A DNA stretch of 25,660 nucleotides, taken from positions 1 through 25,660 of the forward strand of contig DRBY01000117.1 in the NCBI GenBank assembly GCA_011042755.1, written 5' to 3'. How positions within the stretch are numbered: position 1 is the first letter of the stretch; every line of letters begins with the position of its first letter. This DNA is from Thermoproteota archaeon (lineage in GTDB: Archaea; Thermoproteota; Korarchaeia; Korarchaeales; Korarchaeaceae). Positions 14,204-21,284 of this stretch are shown here, piece after piece. The notes beneath the pieces are model-generated. The model worked only from the letters and a program-made list of their open reading frames with translations, was not told the origin of the DNA and did not search any database. Made by a program: the position numbers and the translations under genes.

Positions 14204-14905
14204 CTAAAACATTCCTCTCAACTTCTTCCTAAGGCCCTTCTTCACGCGCGCCAATCTTACGAGCGCCTCCTCAATGCTCTCGCTGACATCAAGTCTGTAA
14301 TGCACGTACAGACCGCTTTTTCCGCGAACCCTCCTTTCTGTGAGTACTCTGACTCTCTCCAGGACTGTGCCGAGGGAAATGCCTAGGAGCTTGGCGACGA
14401 CTTCTTCTCGACCCCTGACTGAGACTTCTTCATGTCCCCACTCCCTCGGGAGTATTAGCTTCAGCTCCTTGTTCACGCCGGGAGTGCGCTTTCCTTCAAG
14501 AACTCCGCTGAGGTCTAAACACCCGCCAAATCTGTAGAACTCTTCCTCCCTTTCTCCCAACGGTACGAGAGGGAATGATACAGTCAGCCTCTTTCCCAAA
14601 TGGATGTAGGCCTTCACCGCGCTTAAAGGCGTGGCTTGGGCTATCTCCCTAGCTAAAGGATCCCCAAATCTCTCCTTGAGCACCATCTCTATGGCGGAGG
14701 GCGGGAGCCTCGGCCTCAGTATTACGATGTCGACATCGCTTCTCGCGTCTACATCACCCCTAGCCACGCTGCCGTAAAGAAGTGAGACTTGACCCGCGCG
14801 ATCTAGGCACTCCATGATCTCGGCCGCGCTTCGCCTTAATTGGGCGAGCAGTCTCCAATGATGATCGTCGTATTTGACAACGCGATCAGGTTTTAGACCC
14901 CACAC
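14204..14905 (-). CDS. Predicted nucleotidyltransferase (COG2413-like)
   Basis: 233 residues. The N-terminal third holds the minimal nucleotidyltransferase (Pol beta) signature LLYGSVARGDVDARSDVDIVIL: Gly45-Ser46, then S56-D57-x-D59. The third catalytic acid is not obvious. The C-terminal part (about 165-233) has a helix-turn-helix-like stretch, GREEVVAKLLGISLGTVLERV, and ends in a basic helix, KKGLRKKLRG. The mix of catalytic fold and winged-helix-like tail resembles archaeal COG2413 proteins, whose substrate is unknown to me. GTG at 14905 lies about 27 bp from a TTTAAG element on the minus strand (14931-14936), consistent with a leaderless start. Fused substrate-binding domains of known tRNA nucleotidyltransferases are missing. 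Confidence 0.8.
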   Translation of the reverse strand: MWGLKPDRVVKYDDHHWRLLAQLRRSAAEIMECLDRAGQVSLLYGSVARGDVDARSDVDIVILRPRLPPSAIEMVLKERFGDPLAREIAQATPLSAVKAYIHLGKRLTVSFPLVPLGEREEEFYRFGGCLDLSGVLEGKRTPGVNKELKLILPREWGHEEVSVRGREEVVAKLLGISLGTVLERVRVLTERRVRGKSGLYVHYRLDVSESIEEALVRLARVKKGLRKKLRGMF

Positions 14906-14936
14906 CAGGGCGCACCACGCAGGATGGCCTTAAAGG
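14889..14936. promoter_or_regulatory. Overlapping divergent promoters of the nucleotidyltransferase and TtuA-like genes
   Basis: Only 18 bp separate the two start codons (14905 minus GTG, 14924 plus ATG). A TATA-like GTTTTAGA at 14890-14897 is 27-34 bp before the plus ATG and lies in codons 3-6 of the minus gene. CTTTAAGG (minus strand, 14928-14936) is about 27 bp before the minus GTG and lies in codons 2-5 of the plus gene. Each promoter core therefore sits in the other gene. Inferred from position. Confidence 0.45.
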
Positions 14937-15589
14937 AAGGGGGAGAGCAGAATATCTGCACAGTCTGCGGAGCCAGAGAAGCGGTATATCACAGGAGGTA
15001 CTCTGGAGAGAGCTTGTGTGAGGCCTGCCTAAGGAAATCATTGGAGTACAAGGCGAGGCGAACCATAGGCAGGAATAACCTCCTGAACCGGGACACGAAG
15101 GCGGTCATTCTGGTGAGAAACACAACGTTAGATAGCGCAGCTCTAGACCTCTTCTTGAAGATCGAGGAGGAATTCCCAGAGGTCAAGCTGGCCCTAGTTA
15201 CTGTAACCTCCGAGGGGGTCGATTACTGGCGTTCTGCTCTGAAGCACACGATCGAACTCGCCAGGTCTAGGGGCTATGAGGCTGTCGTATCGCTCGCCAC
15301 ACTAGAGGAGATTGACGCGATCAACCTACTGTGGCTGGCTCGGAGAGGGAGCTGCCTAGTGATCAGAGGGAGGCTGGCTTACCCCCCACCCCCCGAGGGC
15401 GTCGATGTGGTTTTCCCCTTCTACGAGGTTCTCGGTTCGGAGCTTCTAGCCTCCCAAGGGTTACGGTGGGAGCCCTCCAACAGCCTGCTCAGGTTCATCG
15501 AGTCGCTGGAGGAGGAATTCCCGGGATCCACGTACAACATGCTCAGGGCGATTGAGAGGCTGGCCTCACTTGAAAGGTCAATCATTTAA
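14924..15589 (+). CDS. Zinc-finger protein related to TtuA/Ncs6 with a degenerate PP-loop
   Basis: 221 residues. The N-terminus has the zinc site of TtuA/Ncs6-type tRNA 2-thiolation enzymes: C12-x2-C15 followed by AVYHRRYSGESLC32-x2-C35, then LEYKARRTI. Where these enzymes carry the ATP-binding PP-loop SGGxDS, this protein has NTTLDS (66-71): the two glycines are lost and only Asp-Ser remains. The next part, LDLFLKIEEEFPEVKLALVTV and YEAVVSLATLEEIDAINLLWLARRG, keeps the alpha/beta rhythm of the fold, but no catalytic cysteine pair is seen, and the protein is shorter (221 versus about 310 residues). It is probably not a sulfurtransferase; a tRNA-binding or regulatory role is a guess. ATG start behind a TATA-like element at 14890. 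ProRS follows 50 bp downstream with its own possible TATA. Confidence 0.75.
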   Translation: MALKEGGEQNICTVCGAREAVYHRRYSGESLCEACLRKSLEYKARRTIGRNNLLNRDTKAVILVRNTTLDSAALDLFLKIEEEFPEVKLALVTVTSEGVDYWRSALKHTIELARSRGYEAVVSLATLEEIDAINLLWLARRGSCLVIRGRLAYPPPPEGVDVVFPFYEVLGSELLASQGLRWEPSNSLLRFIESLEEEFPGSTYNMLRAIERLASLERSII

Positions 15590-15591
15590 TT
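15584..15591 (+). promoter_or_regulatory. Possible TATA box of proS
   Basis: ATTTAATT overlaps the TAA stop of the preceding gene (15587-15589) and is centred about 52 bp before the proS ATG, predicting a leader of about 25 nt that contains GAGGGGATGGGTGG. The match is fair; read-through from the upstream gene is equally possible. Confidence 0.35.
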
Positions 15592-15639
15592 GGTGGGCTG
15601 AGGCTCGGCCACGATCTGGGGCGAGGGGATGGGTGGCCA

Positions 15640-17085
15640 ATGTCGGAGAGGGAGGCATTCGAGCTAACGCCGAAGGAAGGAGACTTCGCCAAGTGGTTCG
15701 ACGAGGTTTTATTCAAGTCGGAGATTCTAGACGAGCGGTATCCAGTCAAGGGCATGTACGTCTGGCTTCCCTACGGCTATCAGATAATGGAGGCCGTTAT
15801 GAGCATAATGGAGCGACTGCTAAGGCAGACTGGGCATAAGAGGGTCTACTTCCCTGGCGTAGTCCCAAAGAGCGTTCTGAGCAGGGAGTTTGAGTTCATC
15901 AAGGGATTCCAAGATTCGGTCTACTGGATCACAGAGCTGGGAACAAAGCCTTCTCCAGAACCGCTTGCACTGCGTCCCACCAGCGAGGCGATAATGTACG
16001 AGGTACTCTCAAAGTGGATCCAGAGCTACGCAGACCTTCCCCTCAAGATATACCAGATCGTCCCGGTGTACAGGTTTGAGACCAAGGCTACGCGTCCTCT
16101 CATTCGAGTGAGGGAGATCGCGTTCTTCAAGGAGGCTCACACGTTTCACGCAACTCTCGAGGAGGCAGCAGAGCAGGTGAAGGAAGGGGTGGAGATCTAC
16201 AAGAAGTTCTACGACGAGCTGCTCGTACCTTATCTCGTCGTAAAGACGCTGCCTTGGGACACGTTCCCTGGAGCAAAGTACAACATAGACCTGATAACGG
16301 TCATGCCCGACGGTAAGGCCCTAGAGCTCGGAAGCGTGATAAACTTTGGAGATCTCTTCGCTAAAACGTACGATCTGACGTACATGGATGAGAACGGGCA
16401 GAAGAGGTATGTTAACACATGCTCGTACGGGATCTCTGAGAGGAGCTTGGCCGCGATCATTGCGATACACGGAGACAACAAGGGCCTCAAGCTGCCTCCT
16501 AAGATAGCCCCGGTGCAGGTTGTTGTCATACCAATTCCGAAGGTGGGTGAGAAGGAATCGGTACTGAGGAAGGCGCGAGAGGTCTATGAGCGGTTGAAGG
16601 AGGCCGGGATACGGGTCAAGCTCGACGACTCAGAAGAGAGACCCGGCTATAAGTACTACAAGTGGGACATGAAGGGCGTCCCTCTGAAGGTAGACATTGG
16701 ATCCCAGGAAGTGCAGGGCGGCTACGTCTCAGTTGCTCGCAGGGATCGAGTCGAGAGAACGAAGATCCCAGACGAGCGACTTATAGAGGGCATAATGGAG
16801 GAGCTCTCGAAGTATGAACAGGCGCTCCGCGAGCAGGCAAACGAGTACCTCGCTAGCAGGGTAGCACGCGTGAAGACCTTTGATGAGATAAGGCAGGCAA
16901 TCCAAGAGGGGAAGATAGCGGGATTTGGGTGGTGCGGACGAGAGGAGTGTGCTCACACGATGGAAGAAGAGATAGGCTATGGAATCCTAGGTTACGAGGA
17001 GAACATTCTCTCCGGCAATGAGGAGACCTGCATTGTCTGCGGAGAGCCAGCTCCCCACGTGGCATGGATTGGTCGGAGTTACTAA
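15640..17085 (+). CDS. proS: Prolyl-tRNA synthetase (archaeal/eukaryotic type)
   Basis: 481 residues, the length of the short archaeal-type class II ProRS without the bacterial editing insertion. It charges tRNA-Pro. Seen: KEGDFAKWFDEVL at the start; the motif 1 region GMYVWLPYGYQIMEAV; LALRPTSEAIMY; motif 2 VYRFETKATRPLIRVREI and the AFFKEAHTFHAT block; motif 3-type FGDLFAKTYDLTYMD and CSYGISERSLAAII; the anticodon-binding domain PVQVVVIPIPK; and a C-terminal zinc-binding part with CGREEC and CIVCG, ending in a conserved aromatic residue (GRSY). ATG follows GATGGGTGG. The eS26 gene is next, 64 bp downstream, with its own TATA box. Confidence 0.97.
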   Translation: MSEREAFELTPKEGDFAKWFDEVLFKSEILDERYPVKGMYVWLPYGYQIMEAVMSIMERLLRQTGHKRVYFPGVVPKSVLSREFEFIKGFQDSVYWITELGTKPSPEPLALRPTSEAIMYEVLSKWIQSYADLPLKIYQIVPVYRFETKATRPLIRVREIAFFKEAHTFHATLEEAAEQVKEGVEIYKKFYDELLVPYLVVKTLPWDTFPGAKYNIDLITVMPDGKALELGSVINFGDLFAKTYDLTYMDENGQKRYVNTCSYGISERSLAAIIAIHGDNKGLKLPPKIAPVQVVVIPIPKVGEKESVLRKAREVYERLKEAGIRVKLDDSEERPGYKYYKWDMKGVPLKVDIGSQEVQGGYVSVARRDRVERTKIPDERLIEGIMEELSKYEQALREQANEYLASRVARVKTFDEIRQAIQEGKIAGFGWCGREECAHTMEEEIGYGILGYEENILSGNEETCIVCGEPAPHVAWIGRSY

Positions 17086-17104
17086 GTTCCCCACTCCATC
17101 GACC

Positions 17105-17111
17105 TTTTATA
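17105..17111 (+). promoter_or_regulatory. TATA box of the eS26 gene
   Basis: TTTTATA is centred about 42 bp before the ATG at 17150. It predicts a start near 17134 and a short leader containing GGAAGGGG (17134-17141). It also shows that the longer open frame extending back to 17018 is not the real coding region. Confidence 0.55.
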
Positions 17112-17149
17112 GGGGCCCCTCGGAGCATAACGTGGAAGGGGAATACATC

Positions 17150-17488
17150 ATGCCCAAGAAGAGAAAGAGCAGGGGAAGGAAGCTGTCGGATTCAGGTCAT
17201 GAGAAGCCCGTACAGTGTGTTGCATGCGGCAGACTGGTTCCCGCTGACAAGGCCGTGCGGATAACCAGGTGGGTCTCTCCAATCGGAGGTCCGCTGGCTA
17301 GGGAGCTTGAGAAACAAGGGGCCTATATCTCCAAGAGGCTGGAGACTCGGTATTACTGCATCAGCTGCGCCGTACACAGAGGTATCGTCAGGCCAAGGCC
17401 GGAAGAGGAGAGGAAGATAAGAAAGCCCCTACAGGCGAGGAGAACTAAGCAGACCGGGAAGCTGCCGCTTAAGTTCCTTAAGCTGTGA
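17150..17488 (+). CDS. rps26e: 30S ribosomal protein eS26 (S26e)
   Basis: 112 residues. eS26 sits at the mRNA exit channel of the small subunit; among archaea it is known from Thermoproteota and relatives, not from most Euryarchaeota, which supports the lineage call. It starts with a basic stretch MPKKRKSRGRK and has the zinc-binding cysteines CVACG and CISC around ADKAVRITRWV and ETRYYCISCAVHRGIVRPR. The ATG at 17150 is chosen because the family begins here and a TATA box and ribosome-binding site precede it. The frame is open further upstream (to 17018) only by chance overlap with proS. It ends 3 bp from the convergent DNA polymerase gene. Confidence 0.95.
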   Translation: MPKKRKSRGRKLSDSGHEKPVQCVACGRLVPADKAVRITRWVSPIGGPLARELEKQGAYISKRLETRYYCISCAVHRGIVRPRPEEERKIRKPLQARRTKQTGKLPLKFLKL

Positions 17489-17491
17489 CGG

Positions 17492-19720
17492 TCAGAAGAA
17501 CTCCTCTAGCCCCCTCCTTCCCTCACTTATTCCAACGCCCTTTAGGGCCTGGAGCGTTCTCTCTACAACCTGATCGAACATCTTGAGGTAATAGTTCAGA
17601 TCACAATCATCTACGTCAAAGAACTCAGCTGGTCTCGCTCTCTCGTTGACGCTTCCCTCGCCCTTAACGATGAGTATCCTGAGTACTTGACCCCGATGAA
17701 TTTCTATACCTTTATTCTCCTCTAACCACTTTCCTGCTACGAAGCCTTTCGTTTTTCTCTCAAACTCCTCAAGCTTCTTCCCTAAAGTTTCTATGATTAT
17801 TAGGTCCTCCTTCTCAACTCTCCCCTGTTGGAGCGTCCTTCGCACCTCTTGCAGCTTCTTCTCGATCTCAACTAGCGGCTTACCTTCGAGAGCCATCCTA
17901 ACTGCGGTCTCCTGAGCCCTCTTTATGATCGGTGGATAGTCTCTCCTTATGAACTCGAATCCCTTAGCTATGAGTCTCCCCCCCACCAGATGGGCATACT
18001 TCTTCTTGGTCAGGTAGAGCCCTCTCTCTGCAACATATTGGAGTTCAATCGTGAGTGGGACCTGCTGATTGAGCCACTCTGTTAGAGCTTCATAATCCTC
18101 TGGCTTGCCCCCCAAGATCTGAACGCCATCTGTGTCAACGTACACAGCTTGGAAACCTCTCTTCTCAATCAGTTCAATGACCTCCTTGATGTAACGTCTC
18201 CCGAGTGCTGCCGTGAGTTCAGCGGCACCCACATTACGGAGAGAGGCGCCTTCCCACCCCATGTAACCGTACATCGCGTTAGTTACCACCTTGATGGCCT
18301 TCTGAATGGCATCTAGCCGTCTGTACTCAGGGCTGTCGGGCTGAACTTCCTTCATTTGCCTCTTAACCTCGGCCCTCTTCCTGAGGAGTTCTTCTGCCAA
18401 GGTGGAGAACAGCCCCCTCCTGTCCTTGCAGACTTTCTTGGTTATTCCCTCAGCGGAAACTTCCGCCGTCTCACAGGAGCCCTCTCTCGGCTCAACGGTC
18501 TCCGGGCTGATGTTGTGGAGAATCATTATGGAGGGGTACATGCTCTTGAAGTCGAGGTACCCTATCTTTTCGTAGAGCCCAGGGGCCTTGAGCCAGACGT
18601 ATCCGCCTGGAAACTTCCCGCCTCCTTTGCTAGGCGGTGGGAATATCCACCCCTGGGCCTTGCCGTGGATAAGTGCGAGGGATTCGACCAGCCCTCCGAC
18701 TGGAGTTCTAGTAACCTCGTATAGGTGCCTCCATGTTAGCTTCGCGAGTTCCGCCTGGTGGGGGAGCAACTTCTCCGCCAGAGTCCTTATCACGCCTACC
18801 TTCTTTCGAAGATATGTCAAAAGCGCATCTCTAGAGTTCTTCCACTTCTCTGCAATCCTGAACTTGGGCACGGGCCTAGGGCGATCGATCCCCAATTCGT
18901 CAGCTAGCTCATACCAAGATTTAGTCGGAAGTTGTGGGAAGTCCCTCCACGCCAGAGAGAATAGGTCCACATTCGCTCGACCGACTATCCTCTGCTCAAC
19001 TAAGATAATACCTCTGAAGAATCTTCCCGTCTCTTGGATCTCTGAGCCATCCCTCCCCAGAGCGAGCCTAACCCCCAGTAGGCTCGCTCTGGAGATCATG
19101 TGCTGAAATTCGTCCGCATCTTGTCCGAAGCTCACTATAACGTCGGGATCTACTCTCTTCACCAGCTCGACGAATTGCCTGAGAACCTCAGCGTCATCTT
19201 CAGACGATATTACTTCTGGCTCTTCATCGCCCAGCGTATACCCTATCGCCAGAACTGGACTCTTTCCTCGAATCGGGAAGCCATCTTCACTGTATATTAG
19301 ACCTGAGAAGTAGAGGATAGACAGGTCTTCTAGAGACCCCTCCCCCACGACGGTAACGCTGTTGTCAGATGCTTTGACTACTGAGAAGGGCGCCAGACGT
19401 TCCTCTAGGAGATACTGATGCCAGGGAGGGACGTCGTATTCCCAGGCCTCAGGAACGAGTTTGGCGAGCTGTCTCCGGTCATCTTCGTCCCGAGCCACGA
19501 CCTTTAGGAATTCCCGTGGAGACCAAGGATCTAGCCCTGTGACCTTCTCTACCTTCGCGGCCCTAGCTTGGAGCTTAGCCTCGATCTTTCGGTCCACTCG
19601 ATCAGCTGGGACGTAGAAGTATGGATTGAACCGAACCTTTATCTCAGCGCCTCCGCTCAGCCACAGGCTCAGACCATCAGCTCTCTCGTCGATATGAAAG
19701 AAGATCTTCTCACTCGCCAT
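17492..19720 (-). CDS. Family-B DNA polymerase with inactivated 3'-5' exonuclease (PolB3-like)
   Basis: 742 residues, close to other archaeal PolB. Polymerase motifs are intact: motif A YLDFKSMYPSIM (D390), motif B KVVTNAMYGY (K477, N481, Y484), motif C VYVDTDGV (D529, D531) and the KKKY block. The exonuclease domain is recognisable but lacks catalytic acids: Exo I, usually FDIE, reads FSGL (138-141); Exo II, usually YNGDNFD, reads FGQDADE (198-204); Exo III keeps Asp298 but not its Tyr. So it should synthesise DNA without proofreading. Intact polymerase residues argue against the inactive PolB2 group, and the weakly conserved first 140 residues make PolB3 only the likeliest class. Own promoter: TATA-like AATTAAAC on the minus strand near 19754-19762, 34 bp before the ATG. 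Confidence 0.9.
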   Translation of the reverse strand: MASEKIFFHIDERADGLSLWLSGGAEIKVRFNPYFYVPADRVDRKIEAKLQARAAKVEKVTGLDPWSPREFLKVVARDEDDRRQLAKLVPEAWEYDVPPWHQYLLEERLAPFSVVKASDNSVTVVGEGSLEDLSILYFSGLIYSEDGFPIRGKSPVLAIGYTLGDEEPEVISSEDDAEVLRQFVELVKRVDPDVIVSFGQDADEFQHMISRASLLGVRLALGRDGSEIQETGRFFRGIILVEQRIVGRANVDLFSLAWRDFPQLPTKSWYELADELGIDRPRPVPKFRIAEKWKNSRDALLTYLRKKVGVIRTLAEKLLPHQAELAKLTWRHLYEVTRTPVGGLVESLALIHGKAQGWIFPPPSKGGGKFPGGYVWLKAPGLYEKIGYLDFKSMYPSIMILHNISPETVEPREGSCETAEVSAEGITKKVCKDRRGLFSTLAEELLRKRAEVKRQMKEVQPDSPEYRRLDAIQKAIKVVTNAMYGYMGWEGASLRNVGAAELTAALGRRYIKEVIELIEKRGFQAVYVDTDGVQILGGKPEDYEALTEWLNQQVPLTIELQYVAERGLYLTKKKYAHLVGGRLIAKGFEFIRRDYPPIIKRAQETAVRMALEGKPLVEIEKKLQEVRRTLQQGRVEKEDLIIIETLGKKLEEFERKTKGFVAGKWLEENKGIEIHRGQVLRILIVKGEGSVNERARPAEFFDVDDCDLNYYLKMFDQVVERTLQALKGVGISEGRRGLEEFF

Positions 19721-19753
19721 AGCCGCGCCTACTATTCGTTCTGTATAGCTTCA

Positions 19754-19762
19754 GGTTTAATT
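19754..19762 (-). promoter_or_regulatory. Possible TATA box of the second polB gene
   Basis: AATTAAACC on the minus strand lies in the 56-bp gap between the aminotransferase stop (19777) and the polymerase ATG (19720). Spacing predicts a leader of about 10 nt, so the polymerase need not depend on the upstream aminotransferase transcript. Confidence 0.45.
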
Positions 19763-19776
19763 CTGCTGCTGGGCTG

Positions 19777-21015
19777 CTAACCAGCCCGCAGGCTGGCTAC
19801 GTACTGACTCATCCTCCGTAGGCCCTCGCGTATTTTCTCCGGATCCTCTACGGCGGGGGCGAAGGATAACCTAACCCACCCCTCTGCTCCGAAGTCCACG
19901 CCTGGCGCTAGCGCAACCTGCCACTCGTTCAAGAGACCCTGAACGAACTTCCTAGAACTCCTCTCTACTTCTTCTACATTGAAGAACACGTAGAATCCAC
20001 CCAAGGGCCTGAGCACCTTTAACCCCTCTATCTCGGAGAGCAGATCGGCCGTCATGCTGGCTACCTTCCCGTACATCTCAGGGGTCTCCTCTAGCATGTA
20101 CTTCCTCAGCCACTCGCCGATTCCAGGCCGTCTCATCATTCTAACAAACGCCCTCTGCGGTATTCGTGTTGGAGCCAACGTCCTAGCCTGCTGAACGGTT
20201 TCTACGGCCCTGACGAGTTCTGGATCGCAGTAGAGGTAGGCCATCCTCCAGCCCGGAGCCCTGAGTTCCTTTGACATAGATGCGAGCCATATCTCGTTCT
20301 CTCTTCTCGGGCGAGAGTAGTATCTTGGCATTCCGTGATAGTGGAACATCCTGTAGGCGACGTCAATGAGGACCCACACGCCCTTCTCTTCTGCTACGTC
20401 AGATATCGCCTCTAGAGTGTCGTCATCAAATACCTGACCGTCAGGGTTTCCTGGAGTGACTAGTATGATCATTCTGGTATTTGGACCGATGAGTTCTTGT
20501 AGCTCCCCAACGTTTGGCTCAAAGCGACCTCCCTTCAGGATGTCCCACCACTTTATCTTGACCCCCATGAGGGTTTCAACTAGGAGCTGTCTCTGGTAGT
20601 TCAGGTAGCATGGTCTGGTCACTATGACCTCAGAACCTCTATCCAAGGTGGCGAGGAAGAGACCTCCAGCCAGATCGGTACTTCCCAAGCCAGAGAGGAG
20701 TTCCTCAGGAGAGACCTTCCTACCGAAGAGCAGCCGCTCATACTCTGCTACGGCGTCCAGAAACTCAGGATCGCCCTTGGTGGGGGGGTACCTCGCGCTG
20801 AGCCTAATCTCTTTCTCTTCATCCACGATCTCGCTTAGTGCTTCGATCAAGGGCCTGGGGGGAGGGTCTTGAGGCCATCCTCCCCCGAGGTACACGAGAG
20901 GCCTCGGGTACTTCTCTGGATTCCTCTCATAGTCTGCGACAAGACTCATTATCTCTCGAATCGAGCTAGGGTTCTCTACAGCGTACCGAGCCGTCTCAGA
21001 GATCTTGGCTCTCAT
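19777..21015 (-). CDS. PLP-dependent aminotransferase, class I/II
   Basis: 412 residues, fold-type I aminotransferase. Visible landmarks: YLGGGWPQDPPP near the start, ARYPPTKGDPEFLDAVAEY, GLGSTDLAGGLFLATLDRGSEV (cofactor phosphate region), VTPGNPDGQVF (the NPxG Asn that contacts PLP), VWVLIDVAYRMFHY (Asp and Tyr), SMSKELRAPGWRMAYLYC with the Schiff-base lysine in SMSKE, and the C-terminal arginine region GWVRLSFAPA for the substrate carboxylate. This looks like the aspartate/aromatic aminotransferase group; specificity cannot be given. ATG at 21015 lies about 35 bp from a TATA-like CTTTTAAC on the minus strand (21046-21053), which also serves as a T-rich end for the 5S gene. No biosynthetic neighbours. 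Confidence 0.88.
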   Translation of the reverse strand: MRAKISETARYAVENPSSIREIMSLVADYERNPEKYPRPLVYLGGGWPQDPPPRPLIEALSEIVDEEKEIRLSARYPPTKGDPEFLDAVAEYERLLFGRKVSPEELLSGLGSTDLAGGLFLATLDRGSEVIVTRPCYLNYQRQLLVETLMGVKIKWWDILKGGRFEPNVGELQELIGPNTRMIILVTPGNPDGQVFDDDTLEAISDVAEEKGVWVLIDVAYRMFHYHGMPRYYSRPRRENEIWLASMSKELRAPGWRMAYLYCDPELVRAVETVQQARTLAPTRIPQRAFVRMMRRPGIGEWLRKYMLEETPEMYGKVASMTADLLSEIEGLKVLRPLGGFYVFFNVEEVERSSRKFVQGLLNEWQVALAPGVDFGAEGWVRLSFAPAVEDPEKIREGLRRMSQYVASLRAG

Positions 21016-21086
21016 AAGGCAGACCCAAGACTCGGCTCCTCTTTTTGTTAAAAGTTAGTCGCATTCAGACAGACCCACAATTAGAG

Positions 21087-21215
21087 GGGGGCTTAGCAGC
21101 TCCTGCGTTTCCCGGGCCCTTGCGGAGCCCAGTACTCCACAGGACGTGGCCGGGCTTAACTTCCGGGTTCGGAATGAGTCCGGGTGTGTCCCCGGCCACT
21201 ATGGCCGCTCGCCCC
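21087..21215 (-). rRNA. rrf: 5S ribosomal RNA
   Basis: The minus strand reads as an archaeal 5S rRNA: after GGGGC come GGCCATAGTGGCCGGGGACA, CACCCGGACTCATTCCGAAC, CCGGAAGTTAAGCCCGGCCA, CGTCCTGTGGAGTACTGGGC and AACGCAGGAGCTGCTAAGCC. The conserved loop (CCGAACCCGGAAGTTAAGCC) is unmistakable. Terminal helix I pairs GGGGC (21215-21211) with GCCCC (21091-21087); ends are accurate to a few bases. Length is about 129 nt. It stands alone, without 16S or 23S, as is common in Thermoproteota. A TATA element centred at 21241 is 26 bp upstream, the expected spacing. Confidence 0.96.
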
Positions 21216-21235
21216 GTTCGTGCACTTTCGTCCTG

Positions 21236-21245
21236 AATTTTAAAT
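21236..21245. promoter_or_regulatory. TATA box shared by 5S rRNA (minus) and ileS (plus)
   Basis: AATTTTAAAT is the only TATA-like element in the 69-bp gap. On the minus strand it is about 26 bp from the 5S 5' end. On the plus strand it predicts a start near 21267, leaving an 18-nt leader with GGGAGGAAGAG before the ileS GTG at 21285. One core probably serves both genes. Confidence 0.65.
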
Positions 21246-21284
21246 CTTCCGAGCAGCTGTGGCGAGTCTGGCAGGGAGGAAGAG

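Noticed and set aside
17018..17149. Upstream extension of the eS26 reading frame (44 extra codons)
   Set aside because: It overlaps the end of proS in another frame, has no resemblance to eS26, and a TATA box and ribosome-binding site lie between it and the ATG at 17150.
18588..19106. 172-codon plus-strand open frame inside the second polymerase gene
   Set aside because: Lies wholly within a strongly supported polymerase coding region, and its composition is that of a shadow frame.
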